The position numbers and the translations under genes were made by a program. From assembly GCA_017853885.1 (NCBI GenBank), contig JAFMIR010000032.1, forward strand, positions 1-47,266: DNA of 47,266 bases. Direction: 5' to 3'. Every line of letters starts with the position of its first letter. Position 1 is the stretch's first letter. The notes under the pieces are model-generated. The model made no database searches. It was not told where the DNA came from and was given only the letters and a program-made list of their open reading frames with translations. This DNA is from Prosthecobacter sp. (GTDB lineage Bacteria > Verrucomicrobiota > Verrucomicrobiia > Verrucomicrobiales > Verrucomicrobiaceae). Shown piece after piece: positions 8,970-18,599 of the stretch.

Positions 8970-11900
8970 TCATCGTATGACTTTCACACGCATGAAACGT
9001 TTCAATCCGCCGCTGATGGCCACATGGTCACGAACAACCAGTTGGTTGCCAGTATTGGTTTCGATAATTAATCCAGCGCTGCTCCAGTTGATCAAATCAC
9101 TGCTAGCCTCGACAACAAAGGATACATCTGTAGCGGCAGGATTTTTGGGAATGGTGAGGCGAAGGTATTGATTGCCGCTTACAGGGGCCATGGTGACGAA
9201 TTGGGGGCTGGCATTCTGGACAACGCCGTTCGTACCCACAGCGTATTCGAGAAGGTTGAGCAGGCCGTCGTGATCGGCATCAGCTGTGGCTTCCAAGGTC
9301 AGGCTGTTCTCGTTGCCGACGTTGTTTTGATCGAGCCATTTAGCAAAGGGAGTGGTGTAGGCGGTGAGATTAAAATCAAAGAAGGACTTCGTGGATGTAT
9401 CGTCGGCGGTGAGGCGGAGGCCAAAGGCGCCGCTTTCGGTTAGGGTGGCGGTGGTGTCGGCAAGTGTAGGATTGGCGAAAACAAAGCCTGCGGGGCCGCT
9501 ACATTTGGTCCAGAAGATTGTCGGTGCGGCGGGCAGATCATCGTCGGTGATAGCACCGTCGAGTGTGATGGGTGAGATGTTGTCATCGTGGGTGACGGCG
9601 ACGACGGGGGCTTTGTTGATCGGCGTGATGCTCAGATTCGTGAAGGTGCACGTGTTCTGCGTGCCGGCGGCGCCGGTCGAGTTGTTGACGTAGAAGCCGA
9701 CCCACACGGGCGTGGTCATGATGATGGTCTGTGGCTGGCCGATTTGGGTCCAAGCGTTTGGCTGGCCGGTGGTGCTGTTGTGGGTGGCGCGGTAGGCGGT
9801 GACGGCGTTGCCGCTGCGCACGATGCGCATCCAGTTGCCTGCGGAGATCCTGCTGGGCACGCCGCCGCTGCTGCCGCCTGCGATGCTGGTCCAGTAGTAG
9901 CCGCTGTAGCTGCTGGTGGGCATGCGTCCGAGATGCAGATAGCCGCCGCTCTCAATGCTTTCGGCGATGCGAATGCCGCCGCTGCTGCTACCGGCACCGC
10001 TGGTGTAAGTGGGCATGCGGCAGCGGATTTCCAGATCACCGTAATACTGCCAGCCGTAGAAATAGCCGGTGGTGGGGCCATTCATGGTGTAGGTGGTGCC
10101 GTCAAAGGTGGCACTGCCGGCCGTGTTTGGCGCCGTGCCGCTGTCTTCATTGACCAAGGCGGGACCACTCGGTGTCGGCGTGAGCGTGACGTTGTCAAAG
10201 AGGGCCGTGGTACTGCTGGAGGTGCTGTTGCTGGTCGTCGTAAGGCCGTAATGCGCATCGGCATTGAGCAAGGGGATCACCGTAGGCGTGCCGACCTGTG
10301 TCCAGGTGCCCGGTGTGCCGCTGACATCGGGGGCATAGCTGGCGGTGACTTCGTTTGTGCTTGAGTTGCGTGTGAGCTTCAGCCATAAGGGCAGCGCGGG
10401 CGGCGTGGAGGCCGCGCTGGTGTCGGCGGTAGCAACGGTGGTGCGTGTGCGGAATTGCAATCCGGTGCCGGGAACAAAGCCGAGAACGGCACGCGTGGAG
10501 CCACGAGCCAGTGAATCGCGAATCGTCACACCCGAGAAGGCCGCGGTGGTCGAGAAATTCGTCAACCGCGCGGTGACACTGCCATCTCCCGTGGCGGCGC
10601 GGACCATGATGTGCGCTCCATCACTGGTCTGCGAGGCATAGCCCGCACCCGTGCCCGTGACGGTGCAGAGGCCGCCGTATTCGAGGCTCTGGCCGCGACG
10701 CGAGGACGACGGCCCAAGATCTTGGGTGATCCAGTTTGAGGCGGCGATGCTGCTGCCGACGACCACGGTGACTTGGTCGCTCACCGTGAACTGCGTGTCC
10801 GTGGCAGTGATGCGCAGCACATAGGTGCCGGGTGTGGAGAAGGTGACTGCCGTCGTCGTGGCAGTGGGCGATTCGATGGTGGCCGTGCCGGGGCCACTGA
10901 CACAACTCCAAGTCTGCGTGACAGTGGCAGGCACGCCATCATCGCTGACCTGTGCGCTCACGATGATACCATTCGTCGAGGCGATGAGCGGGCCTTGTGC
11001 GCTGGGGCTGTTGATGAAGACCGTAGGCGGGTTGTCATTGTCGATGATGGTAACATTGTCGAAAGACTGCGCACCGATTTCGTAGGTGCCGCTGGAGAGC
11101 GAGAGGGTGACATCCTCCGGGCCTTCGATGAGACTATCGTCCACGGGTGTGATGATGATCGTCTTGGAGACATCATTCGTAGCGAAGGCCACCGAGGTGG
11201 ACACCATGGCGTAATCAGTCGTGTTCGCCGCCGTGCCGGCGATGCCAATGGTGACGGTGAGCGCGACATTTGTCGGTGCGGTGCGTGTGATGGTGAAGGT
11301 GCCCGTATTTCCCGCGGTCTCGGAGGCGATGGCATCCGTCGCCACCAGCGTGACGGTACTGCGGTCATCGTCAGCGAGATTGACGGTAGCACTTGAAGAC
11401 GTGCCGGTGACGTAGCTGCTTCCAGCCGCCACGGTCAGAATCACTGTCTCGTTTCCTTCATTCGTCGTGTCCTGCAGTGGTGTGACATTGATGACCAGAC
11501 TGGCCTGACCGGCGGGAATGGTCTGCGCGGTGTTGATGGTGGTGTAATCCGTGCTGCTCATTGCCGTTCCACTAGGTGTGAGCGTGACCAAGAGCGCATT
11601 TGTCGTGTCACCGGTGCGCGAGAGGGTGAACTGGCCTAGATCGCCGCTCTCTGCGGCGCTTGCATCGTTTGCCACAATAGTCACAGAAGGCGAGTCCTCA
11701 TCCGTGATGCTCAGCGTGTGCGTGGCGGCACTGCCGAGCACGAGACCAACAGGATTGGAAATCGTCACGGTAAGGTTTTCGGTGCTTTCGAGCATGGGAT
11801 CGTCCGTGATCGGCACAACAATGTATTTTACACTCTCACCAGCGGCGAAGCTCAGCGTGCCTGTGGTCGTCGTGTAGTCACCAGGCTGCGTGGCGGTGCC

Positions 11901-14900
11901 GTTCACAGTCGTGTAATCGACGGTGCAGAATGTGGAGGCCTGCGCGCTCAGCGACACCGCGATCTGCGCCGTTCCCGCGTTTTCTGCGATGCTGCTCGAT
12001 GCAAGTGCAAAACCAACGTAAGGCATCGGAGGTGGGTTGTCTTCGTCAATGATCGTGTAACCGTGGTAGGCGTTTGTTCCAATGTTAGCTCCTTTGGCGT
12101 TCTGAAGCTGGAGGGTGATGAGATTGTCCGCCTCATCCATCGTGTCATTGATAACGGTGAAGGTGATGTTGCCCGTTGTTTGTCCGGCAGGAATGGTGAG
12201 CACGCCCGGCTGCATGATGTAATCCACGCCGGAGCCATAGGCGGTCGTGTTGCTCTGCAAACGATAGCGCTGTTCCATGCTGCCGCTCTTGACCCAGCCG
12301 GTATACACATGGCGTGCGTAATGCGCGCGATCCTCCCTCGCCATCACGCCCGACTGGGCACCTACCGCGCCACCAGAGAGGGAGGTGACACGCGCGATGA
12401 GCGTGAAATCACCCAAGACCTCGGTGCTGGGGAAGTGCGCCTCGTCATTGTTGCCGCCGATGCCCGAGCCGCTGCCATTCACGGTCCACACACCACTACT
12501 CACGCTGTCACTACCCTGCTCGTTGACAAACCCGATGGTGCGTCCGCCTTGCGAGGTGAAGGGCGAGCCGTTCAGCGTCACATTGTCAAAGGTCGCCGTG
12601 GCGATGCTGCCATCGCTGGCAGCGGACACGGCAAGCCCAACGAGCAGCTTAGGTCCGAAGGCAATAGAGGGAGCGGGACTCAGATTCGTCCACGACGTGC
12701 CATCGCGCGAGATGCTCTGTGTGAAGGTATTGCCCACGCGTGCCGTGCGCACCCACATCGGCAGCATCATCGTAGTGTAGCTGCTGCTAAGTGTGGAAGT
12801 GGCACCCGCCGTGGTGCGGTAGAGCGTGTAGAAGCCGCCGTCGGACAATCCGGTGCCGAGCGAGACGGCGTGGATGGCATTGTTCGCCGTCGTGGCACGG
12901 AGCATCACCCCCGCACGCGAGGAGGCGGAGGTGCCATTGCCCACGCCGGTGATGCGTGCAGTGACGGTGCAGTTCGCGGAGTTGCTGACGGGCAGATACA
13001 CGTAGCGGAAGCTGTCGGTCGTTGCGTTGCTGAGCCCGTTGCCGGAGTTGATGAAGGTGTAAACGCCACCCGAGGACGAGCTGCCGCCATCCGTCACGGT
13101 GCCGATGGCTGCAGCGGTTTCACTGCCAGTGGTGCCCCCAGCGGACAAACCGCTCACACCAAAGTTGTCGATGGTGGTGGTGAATTGCGTTGTCGATCCC
13201 GGCGCGAAGGCGATGCCTGCCAGGTAGCTGGTGTTGCCGAGGCCGGAAACCGTCACGCTGCCACCGCGCTGCGTCCATGACTGACCATCGTTCGACTGGA
13301 AGAAAGCCACGCTCGTGCCGGTCTTCACCACACGCACCCAGTAGGGCATGGGGCTGCTGCTGCTCGTGTTATTGCTGCCAGAGGTGCTGCCGCTGGTCAG
13401 ATACTCCACCGTTACATCCGAGACCTGCGCGGCGGAGAGCGTCACCGGGATGCTCACATTCGTCACGCTTTCCAACCCGGACGAACTCGTCGCATTGAAG
13501 GCGATGGTCGCCGTCGCCGTGTCATTGTCCGAGACATACATCGTGGCCCCCGGCCCGCGTGCGTAACCGCCCGGCGCCAGATCGAGGATGATCGTCTCCG
13601 TGCCTTCAAAGGTGGTGTCATTCGTGATCGTGATGGGCACATCCACACCCGTCGCTGCCGCCGGGATCGTCACGCTTGCAGGACCGGTGTAGTCCACGCC
13701 GCCACCTGTCGCCGTGCCGCTGTAGCTCAGATTCACGGTCAAAGCCGCTGCCGTGCTGCCGAGTCGGGAGATGTAGAATTTGATCACGCCCGTGCCGCCT
13801 TCAGCGGTGGTGATCGAACCGCTCGTGCCCACTTGGGTGTCCACGACGAGCGTGTTCACGTTGTCATTGTCGCGCAGCGAAGCCGTGGCGCTCGTCGTAA
13901 GGCCGAATAGCTGATAGGCCGAAGAAGAGCCCAGAGTCAGTGTGATCGTCTCCAGATCTTCGAGATCGGTGTCATCCTTCGTGCGGATGGCCAAATCGTA
14001 AGTCGCGATGTCGCGCGGGATGACCACGCCGCCGGGATACGGAGCGGAAGTGGCATTGTCGCGTTTGAAGATCGCGCCGCCATCGCCCACGGCCCAGCCG
14101 ATGGTGGCGCTGGTGCCAAAGACGCCGTTGAATGTGGCCGGCGTGCTCAGCAGCGCGTTCGTCCAACTCGTGCCGTTGGTGCTCACCATCTGCGTGCTCA
14201 GCGCACCGGCGGCGAGCAGGTTCGTCGTGGTGAAACCCCACACAGCATTCAGATCGGAACTGCTCGTGGCAGTCTGTCCCGCCCATGTCGTGCCTGAGCC
14301 TTTGCGCACGACGCCACCCGTGCCCACGGCCCAGATGTTGGTCGAATTGACCACAAAGAGTGCATTGAGCTGCGAAGTGATGCCGGAGGTCTGCGCCGCC
14401 CATGCGGTGCCGCTCCATTTGAGTATCGTGCCACTTGCGCCGACCGCCCAGATGTTGCTCGCATCCACTCCATGCACCGCACGGAGGGCATTCGTGGTCG
14501 TGGAGGTCGACGCGGCCCAGCTTGTGCCATTCGTGCTGCGCAAGATGGTGCCGCCATCGCCCACCGCGAAGATGTTCGCGGCACTGCTGCCCCACACGCC
14601 GCGCAGAGCGTTCGTGGTGCCGCTCGTCTGCGGGGTCCAGTTGGTGCCATCGCCTTTCAATATCACCCCATTGTCACCCACGGCCCACAGATTCGTGGCA
14701 CTGGTGCCCCACACTGCACGGAGATGCTGCGTGGTGCCGCTCGTCTGCGGGGTCCAGTTGGTGCCATCGCCTTTCAAGATGGTGCCGTTGTCACCCACTG
14801 CCCAGAGGTTCGTGGCAGCCGCTACCCAGACGGCTCGGAGGTTTTCCGTGCTGCCGGAGGTCTGCGGCAGCCACCAGCCGGTGGTGTCGTAGTCTGTGCC

Positions 14901-17900
14901 GTTCGTCGCGGTGCCGGACAGAGTGAAATTCACCGCCAGCGGAGCCGCGCTCATGTCACCACGAATGCTGAAGCGGAAATTCGCGTTCGTGGACGGCTCC
15001 ACGCCCACTGCCGTGTTCACCACATCGATGTAGGGTTTGTCGGCGGCGTTGTCATTGATAGTCACCGTGGCCGTGGCACTGGTGCCGAGGACGTAGTTCG
15101 TAGCGTTCGCTCCGAGGTTTAGCACGCACTGCTCAGGACCTTCGCCCAGATTATCAAACCGAGGCACGATCGTGATGCTGGCGGCGTTTTGTCCGGCCGG
15201 AATGACCACCAAACCGGGCATCCACTCATAATCCGCGCCATGCAGCGCCATCACACCACTGCCCGTGACGCCTGAAAACGCGTAATAGACTGTCAGAGCA
15301 TTCGTCGTGTCGCCGGAGCGTGTGACCAAGAAGGTTCCCGTGTCCGCCGCAGCACCCGGCACAGTCAAATCGACCTCCGCGGCCGTCGCATCGCTCGCGG
15401 TCACGTTTACGGTTTGCAAGTCATCGTCATAAATCGACACCGTAGCCGTCGTGGCGAGCGGATCGATAATGTAGGTAGCGTTCGTGTTCAGTGTCAGCAT
15501 AGCTGTTTCGAGGATTTCGGAGGTCGAATCGTCGATTGGAGCCACTTCGACCGTCCCGGAGGCATTTCCGGCCAAAATCGTCACCGTACCACTCAATGTC
15601 GTGTAATCGCCGCCATTCGTTGCCGTGCCGTTGACGGCATAATTCACCGTCAAATCGGCCGCGGTGCTGCCTGTGCGCGAAATCGTGAAAACCGCCGGGA
15701 CTGCGGTGATTTCCATCGTCGAGTTCTTCGTCGCCGTGATGCCCACCTTCGGCAACGCGGTATCATCATCGCCAATCACCACCGTAGCTGTGGACGCAGA
15801 GCCGACGAGATAACCGTTTCCGGGTCCGAGCTGCAAAATCACCGTCTCCGGCCCTTCGCTGCTCGCGTCAACGACCGGCGTGACCGTGATGTCGAGCGTA
15901 TCTGATCCAGCGAGGATGGTGAAGGTGCTGAAGCCGTTCGATCCGGCGACGTAGTCAGGCGCAAAGGTGTAGTCCGTCGTCTTCGTGGCACCGCCGAGCG
16001 CCGAGTTCACATTCACCACGAGGTCCTGCGAGTTGTCGCCCGTGCGGCTGATGCGGAAGGTGCCAGCGGTCACCGGCGCGAGTTCGTTCGCATTGGGATT
16101 AGGCGTGGAGATCGTCACGATGCTCTGCGCGGAGGCCTCGAACAACGCACCGCTGAAACTTGGACCCACGGTGATGCTGTTGTTGAACAGTTCGCTAAAG
16201 GTGTAGCCGTATAGAAGCGGCGTGAGCGCGTAGGTGTTCGCGGATAGCGCCGGGATGGTGAAGTAGCCGTCCGTATCCGTGATGACGCCGTTCGCGTTGT
16301 TCGCCATCACCACCACGTCTTTCAATCCTTGGCCCTGCAAGGTCACGCGACCGCTGATCGTGAAAGTCGTCGGCGAGCCTACAGTGATGAGCTGGTTACG
16401 CGTCACGGTGCCTCCCTTCATATCACTGGCAGTGCAGGTGACGATGTAGGTGCCCGCCGCGGTGAACTGCCGTGTGATCACATTCGAGTTCGGCGAAACG
16501 ATCTGCGTGCCGCCGCCAAAGTGCTGCCAGTTGAACGCCAGCGGATCACCATCAGGATCACTCGCCGTCGCCGTGAACGTCACCGTCGCATTCACCGGCA
16601 CCACCTTCGCGCTTGCCGTCAGCGTCATAGCTGGAGTCTGATTCGTCGGGAAGCTGCCGAGGTTCACCTGCACATCGATGTAGCGCGGCACATCATTCGC
16701 GGCCACTGTCGTGATGTGGATGCTGCTTTCCGTGTCTGAGAACGTCGCGCCGAGGCTGATGGCCGCGTCCGTTTTGCCGAAAGGCGAACCGTTTGTCGTG
16801 TCGATGAGCTGGAAATTGCTGCCGCTGCCATTTGGAAAGCGCCATCCCAGTTCCACACCACTTTTCATGAATGGATTTGTATCAAACAGCGATCGCACCA
16901 TGCACCAGTAGGTGCGCTGAGAATCCTTCAGGATCGTCATGGCATACCGCTTCGATGAATCGAGCGCGCCTTGGTCGAACGCATAAAGGCGATACAGCCC
17001 ACTCTGCGTCACCGGCTGAATAAAGCTGCTTTGGAGCCAGCGGATCTGGTTCTTGGCCTGCGCGTTGTATTGTCCGGGTGTGTCCGCGTTGCCCATGATG
17101 TCATAGCTGTCGCCATACTCCTCATTGGCACCATTGCCGATGCTGCTCGTGCCTGCGGTGTTCCAGAAGTTTGAGTGCGCAAGGCCGAAGGCATGGCCAA
17201 TCTCATGCGCCCAGAGGCTGATGCTGTTGTTGCGGCACCACACGGTGTTTCCACCACCAAGACCTCCATAGCTGCCCGGGCCGCCATTGTGCCGCATCAC
17301 CGTGCAGTCGTAGTCAGTCCAGTCGTAGCCCATCTTCAGCGCCTCCGCGCGCGCGTCCGCCATCGAGATGGTCGTGCCGCCGATGTCACCGCCGTTACTA
17401 CTATCGCGGTTCGTGTACCATGCTTCGTTGTGCGGGAGCTTCACTGGCGGTGTGACCACACCACTCAGCGAAAGACGACCGTAGCTCGACTTCGAGTAAT
17501 GATCGGCGACATCACGCAGCACGTTGTATAGCGCTGCCTCGGTCGAAGGCACGGCGTTTTGATCCGCATACGTCGTCGGGATCACGATGATCTTCACCTG
17601 ACCGAGCGCCGGCGTCGGCGAGCCCGGCAAAATGCCCGAAAACGCCATCGAACCGCCCGTGACACCTTCGCCATACAGGATCGTCTGGTTTTGAATCGCG
17701 ATGTGCGAGCCATCGCAGAAGGTGATGATCTCAATCGGCGTCTCCACCGCCGCCAGCGTCGCCGGAACCTCCGCAGGCACATCCTCTGGCTCGATCACAT
17801 ATTTTCCCGACACTGGGCAGTCACCTACGACCGTCTTTCCTTCTGGCAAAATCTCACCGACTTCCAAACGGCGCGTCGGCTCATCGCTGATCGCGAACTC

Positions 17901-18482
17901 CGAATCCATCGCCACGCCATTCACGAAGGCACCTGCCGTCCACGTCACCTTGTTCGCCCGCTCGCCATACACATAAGCGCGATACGTCCCGCCACTTTTG
18001 AGTTCCACCTCACGCGTCGTCGGCACCGGCGGATCATTCGGATCCAGCGGCACGCCTTGAAATACACGCAGCGCCCCGATGTCATTGATGCGCTTCTCCA
18101 GCAGCGAAACGATCTCCGGCGGCAGATTCTGCCTCACCACCATCGGCACCGCCGTGCGGATGGCCTCACGCGGATCGTCCTTGATGAGCTGTTTGAAGGG
18201 CGCACGCCGTTCCTGGGCCAATTTCACGCCTTTTGAGATCAAATCGGGATTCCGATTGGCAAGGTACTCCTCTGTCCACTCGGTGAAATCGCGCATTGGG
18301 TTGTCCGAAATGACCGTAACGCTCGCTTCCATTCGTTTTGAGGTCAATGAGGCTGGCGATCTCTTTGCTTGTTCAGTCTTCAAAAGGATCGTTGAAGCAT
18401 GCTTCTGCTCTGGAACAGGTCTCCGGCCGAGCAGCACACATACGAGAGTCACAAAACAAACGAGCCAAAGGCGAAAGCGCAT
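8970..18482 (-). CDS. Giant secreted metzincin with Calx-beta, PKD, lectin-like and propeller modules
   Basis: Exported multidomain protein of about 3,170 residues. ATG 18482 gives a signal-anchor-like start (MRFRLWLVCFVTLVCVLLG); the open frame extends 38 residues further. Counting from 18596, a gametolysin-like (M11-type) metzincin spans about 334-640 with zinc motif HEIGHAFGLAH at 464-474 and Met-turn YDIMGN at 498-503. A PKD-like domain (650-740) and a carboxypeptidase-regulatory-like domain (745-820) follow, then many Calx-beta repeats (825-2520). A seven-bladed propeller (1240-1515) and DUF1349/lectin-like domains (1735-2120) are inserted within Calx-beta domains. Further PKD-like and lectin-like domains run to about 3080. 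The C-terminus has DADHDGLLNLLEYAVG and a terminal beta-domain (FVVEASSDLINWSS) typical of Verrucomicrobia exported proteins. Likely a large surface or released protease/adhesin; the substrate is unknown. Confidence 0.88.
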   Translation of the reverse strand: MRFRLWLVCFVTLVCVLLGRRPVPEQKHASTILLKTEQAKRSPASLTSKRMEASVTVISDNPMRDFTEWTEEYLANRNPDLISKGVKLAQERRAPFKQLIKDDPREAIRTAVPMVVRQNLPPEIVSLLEKRINDIGALRVFQGVPLDPNDPPVPTTREVELKSGGTYRAYVYGERANKVTWTAGAFVNGVAMDSEFAISDEPTRRLEVGEILPEGKTVVGDCPVSGKYVIEPEDVPAEVPATLAAVETPIEIITFCDGSHIAIQNQTILYGEGVTGGSMAFSGILPGSPTPALGQVKIIVIPTTYADQNAVPSTEAALYNVLRDVADHYSKSSYGRLSLSGVVTPPVKLPHNEAWYTNRDSSNGGDIGGTTISMADARAEALKMGYDWTDYDCTVMRHNGGPGSYGGLGGGNTVWCRNNSISLWAHEIGHAFGLAHSNFWNTAGTSSIGNGANEEYGDSYDIMGNADTPGQYNAQAKNQIRWLQSSFIQPVTQSGLYRLYAFDQGALDSSKRYAMTILKDSQRTYWCMVRSLFDTNPFMKSGVELGWRFPNGSGSNFQLIDTTNGSPFGKTDAAISLGATFSDTESSIHITTVAANDVPRYIDVQVNLGSFPTNQTPAMTLTASAKVVPVNATVTFTATASDPDGDPLAFNWQHFGGGTQIVSPNSNVITRQFTAAGTYIVTCTASDMKGGTVTRNQLITVGSPTTFTISGRVTLQGQGLKDVVVMANNANGVITDTDGYFTIPALSANTYALTPLLYGYTFSELFNNSITVGPSFSGALFEASAQSIVTISTPNPNANELAPVTAGTFRISRTGDNSQDLVVNVNSALGGATKTTDYTFAPDYVAGSNGFSTFTILAGSDTLDITVTPVVDASSEGPETVILQLGPGNGYLVGSASTATVVIGDDDTALPKVGITATKNSTMEITAVPAVFTISRTGSTAADLTVNYAVNGTATNGGDYTTLSGTVTILAGNASGTVEVAPIDDSTSEILETAMLTLNTNATYIIDPLATTATVSIYDDDLQTVNVTASDATAAEVDLTVPGAAADTGTFLVTRSGDTTNALTVYYAFSGVTGSGVMALHGADYEWMPGLVVIPAGQNAASITIVPRFDNLGEGPEQCVLNLGANATNYVLGTSATATVTINDNAADKPYIDVVNTAVGVEPSTNANFRFSIRGDMSAAPLAVNFTLSGTATNGTDYDTTGWWLPQTSGSTENLRAVWVAAATNLWAVGDNGTILKGDGTNWTPQTSGTTQHLRAVWGTSATNLWAVGDNGVILKGDGTNWTPQTSGTTNALRGVWGSSAANIFAVGDGGTILRSTNGTSWAASTSTTTNALRAVHGVDASNIWAVGASGTILKWSGTAWAAQTSGITSQLNALFVVNSTNIWAVGTGGVVRKGSGTTWAGQTATSSSDLNAVWGFTTTNLLAAGALSTQMVSTNGTSWTNALLSTPATFNGVFGTSATIGWAVGDGGAIFKRDNATSAPYPGGVVIPRDIATYDLAIRTKDDTDLEDLETITLTLGSSSAYQLFGLTTSATASLRDNDNVNTLVVDTQVGTSGSITTAEGGTGVIKFYISRLGSTAAALTVNLSYSGTATGGGVDYTGPASVTIPAAATGVDVPITITNDTTFEGTETIILDLAPGGYARGPGATMYVSDNDTATATIAFNATSSSGLESVTNVSIPVTLSAAQVSDVTVEYLTSGSTSGSNNTSSSSPMPYWVRVVKTGTSVAFFQSNDGQSWTQRGGSVTVSGLGNTSYLAGIAFAPGSTTQFTTTIDNFGVSGLSAGGTTGSETAAAIGTVTDGGSSSSGGVYTFINSGNGLSNATTDSFRYVYLPVSNSANCTVTARITGVGNGTSASSRAGVMLRATTANNAIHAVSLGTGLSDGGFYTLYRTTAGATSTLSSSYTTMMLPMWVRTARVGNTFTQSISRDGTSWTNLSPAPSIAFGPKLLVGLAVSAASDGSIATATFDNVTLNGSPFTSQGGRTIGFVNEQGSDSVSSGVWTVNGSGSGIGGNNDEAHFPSTEVLGDFTLIARVTSLSGGAVGAQSGVMAREDRAHYARHVYTGWVKSGSMEQRYRLQSNTTAYGSGVDYIMQPGVLTIPAGQTTGNITFTVINDTMDEADNLITLQLQNAKGANIGTNAYHGYTIIDEDNPPPMPYVGFALASSSIAENAGTAQIAVSLSAQASTFCTVDYTTVNGTATQPGDYTTTTGTLSFAAGESVKYIVVPITDDPMLESTENLTVTISNPVGLVLGSAATHTLSITDEDSPSVTIVANDASAAESGDLGQFTLSRTGDTTNALLVTLTPSGTAMSSTDYTTINTAQTIPAGQASLVINVTPLQDTTNEGNETVILTVAAGSSYVTGTSSSATVNLADDDRSTVTLVATDAIASETAGNTGTFTITRTAPTNVALTVTIGIAGTAANTTDYAMVSTSVAFATNDVSKTIIITPVDDSLIEGPEDVTLSLSSGTYEIGAQSFDNVTIIDNDNPPTVFINSPSAQGPLIASTNGIIVSAQVSDDGVPATVTQTWSCVSGPGTATIESPTATTTAVTFSTPGTYVLRITATDTQFTVSDQVTVVVGSSIAASNWITQDLGPSSSRRGQSLEYGGLCTVTGTGAGYASQTSDGAHIMVRAATGDGSVTARLTNFSTTAAFSGVTIRDSLARGSTRAVLGFVPGTGLQFRTRTTVATADTSAASTPPALPLWLKLTRNSSTNEVTASYAPDVSGTPGTWTQVGTPTVIPLLNADAHYGLTTTSNSTSSSTTALFDNVTLTPTPSGPALVNEDSGTAPNTAGSATFDGTTYTMNGPTTGYFYGWQYYGDLEIRCRMPTYTSGAGSSSGGIRIAESIESGGYLHLGRMPTSSYSGYYWTSIAGGSSGGVPSRISAGNWMRIVRSGNAVTAYRATHNSTTGQPNAWTQIGQPQTIIMTTPVWVGFYVNNSTGAAGTQNTCTFTNLSITPINKAPVVAVTHDDNISPITLDGAITDDDLPAAPTIFWTKCSGPAGFVFANPTLADTTATLTESGAFGLRLTADDTSTKSFFDFNLTAYTTPFAKWLDQNNVGNENSLTLEATADADHDGLLNLLEYAVGTNGVVQNASPQFVTMAPVSGNQYLRLTIPKNPAATDVSFVVEASSDLINWSSAGLIIETNTGNQLVVRDHVAISGGLKRFMRVKVIR
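14037..14885 (-). repeat. Seven tandem ~40-residue propeller repeats within the giant gene
   Basis: Seven consecutive copies of a W-x-x-QTSGTT-x-x-LRAVWG-x-x-x-TNLWAVGDNGTILK unit, each 39-40 residues, encoded by ~117-120 bp direct DNA repeats. The first three units are nearly identical at the DNA level and later ones diverge progressively. The pattern matches Ycf48/BNR-like beta-propeller blades, and seven units would close one ring. The array is in frame and interrupts a Calx-beta domain. Confidence 0.8.
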
Positions 18483-18599
18483 GGTGGAGGAAAACGGTCT
18501 GCATCGAAGGATGTCCAGCAAGCCCCCGTTGGGACGTTGTCGAGTGCATTCAACTTCAGGAACGAAAAGGTATCCGAGCGCGGCTAAATCCGTCAATAG

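Noticed and set aside
11718..13280. 520-residue plus-strand frame across the giant gene
   Set aside because: Antisense shadow of the Calx-beta and lectin-like region, Arg/His-rich and without homology.
14609..14845. Regular ~117-bp direct repeats suggestive of CRISPR or satellite DNA
   Set aside because: They are in-frame propeller blades of the giant protein with no unique spacers.
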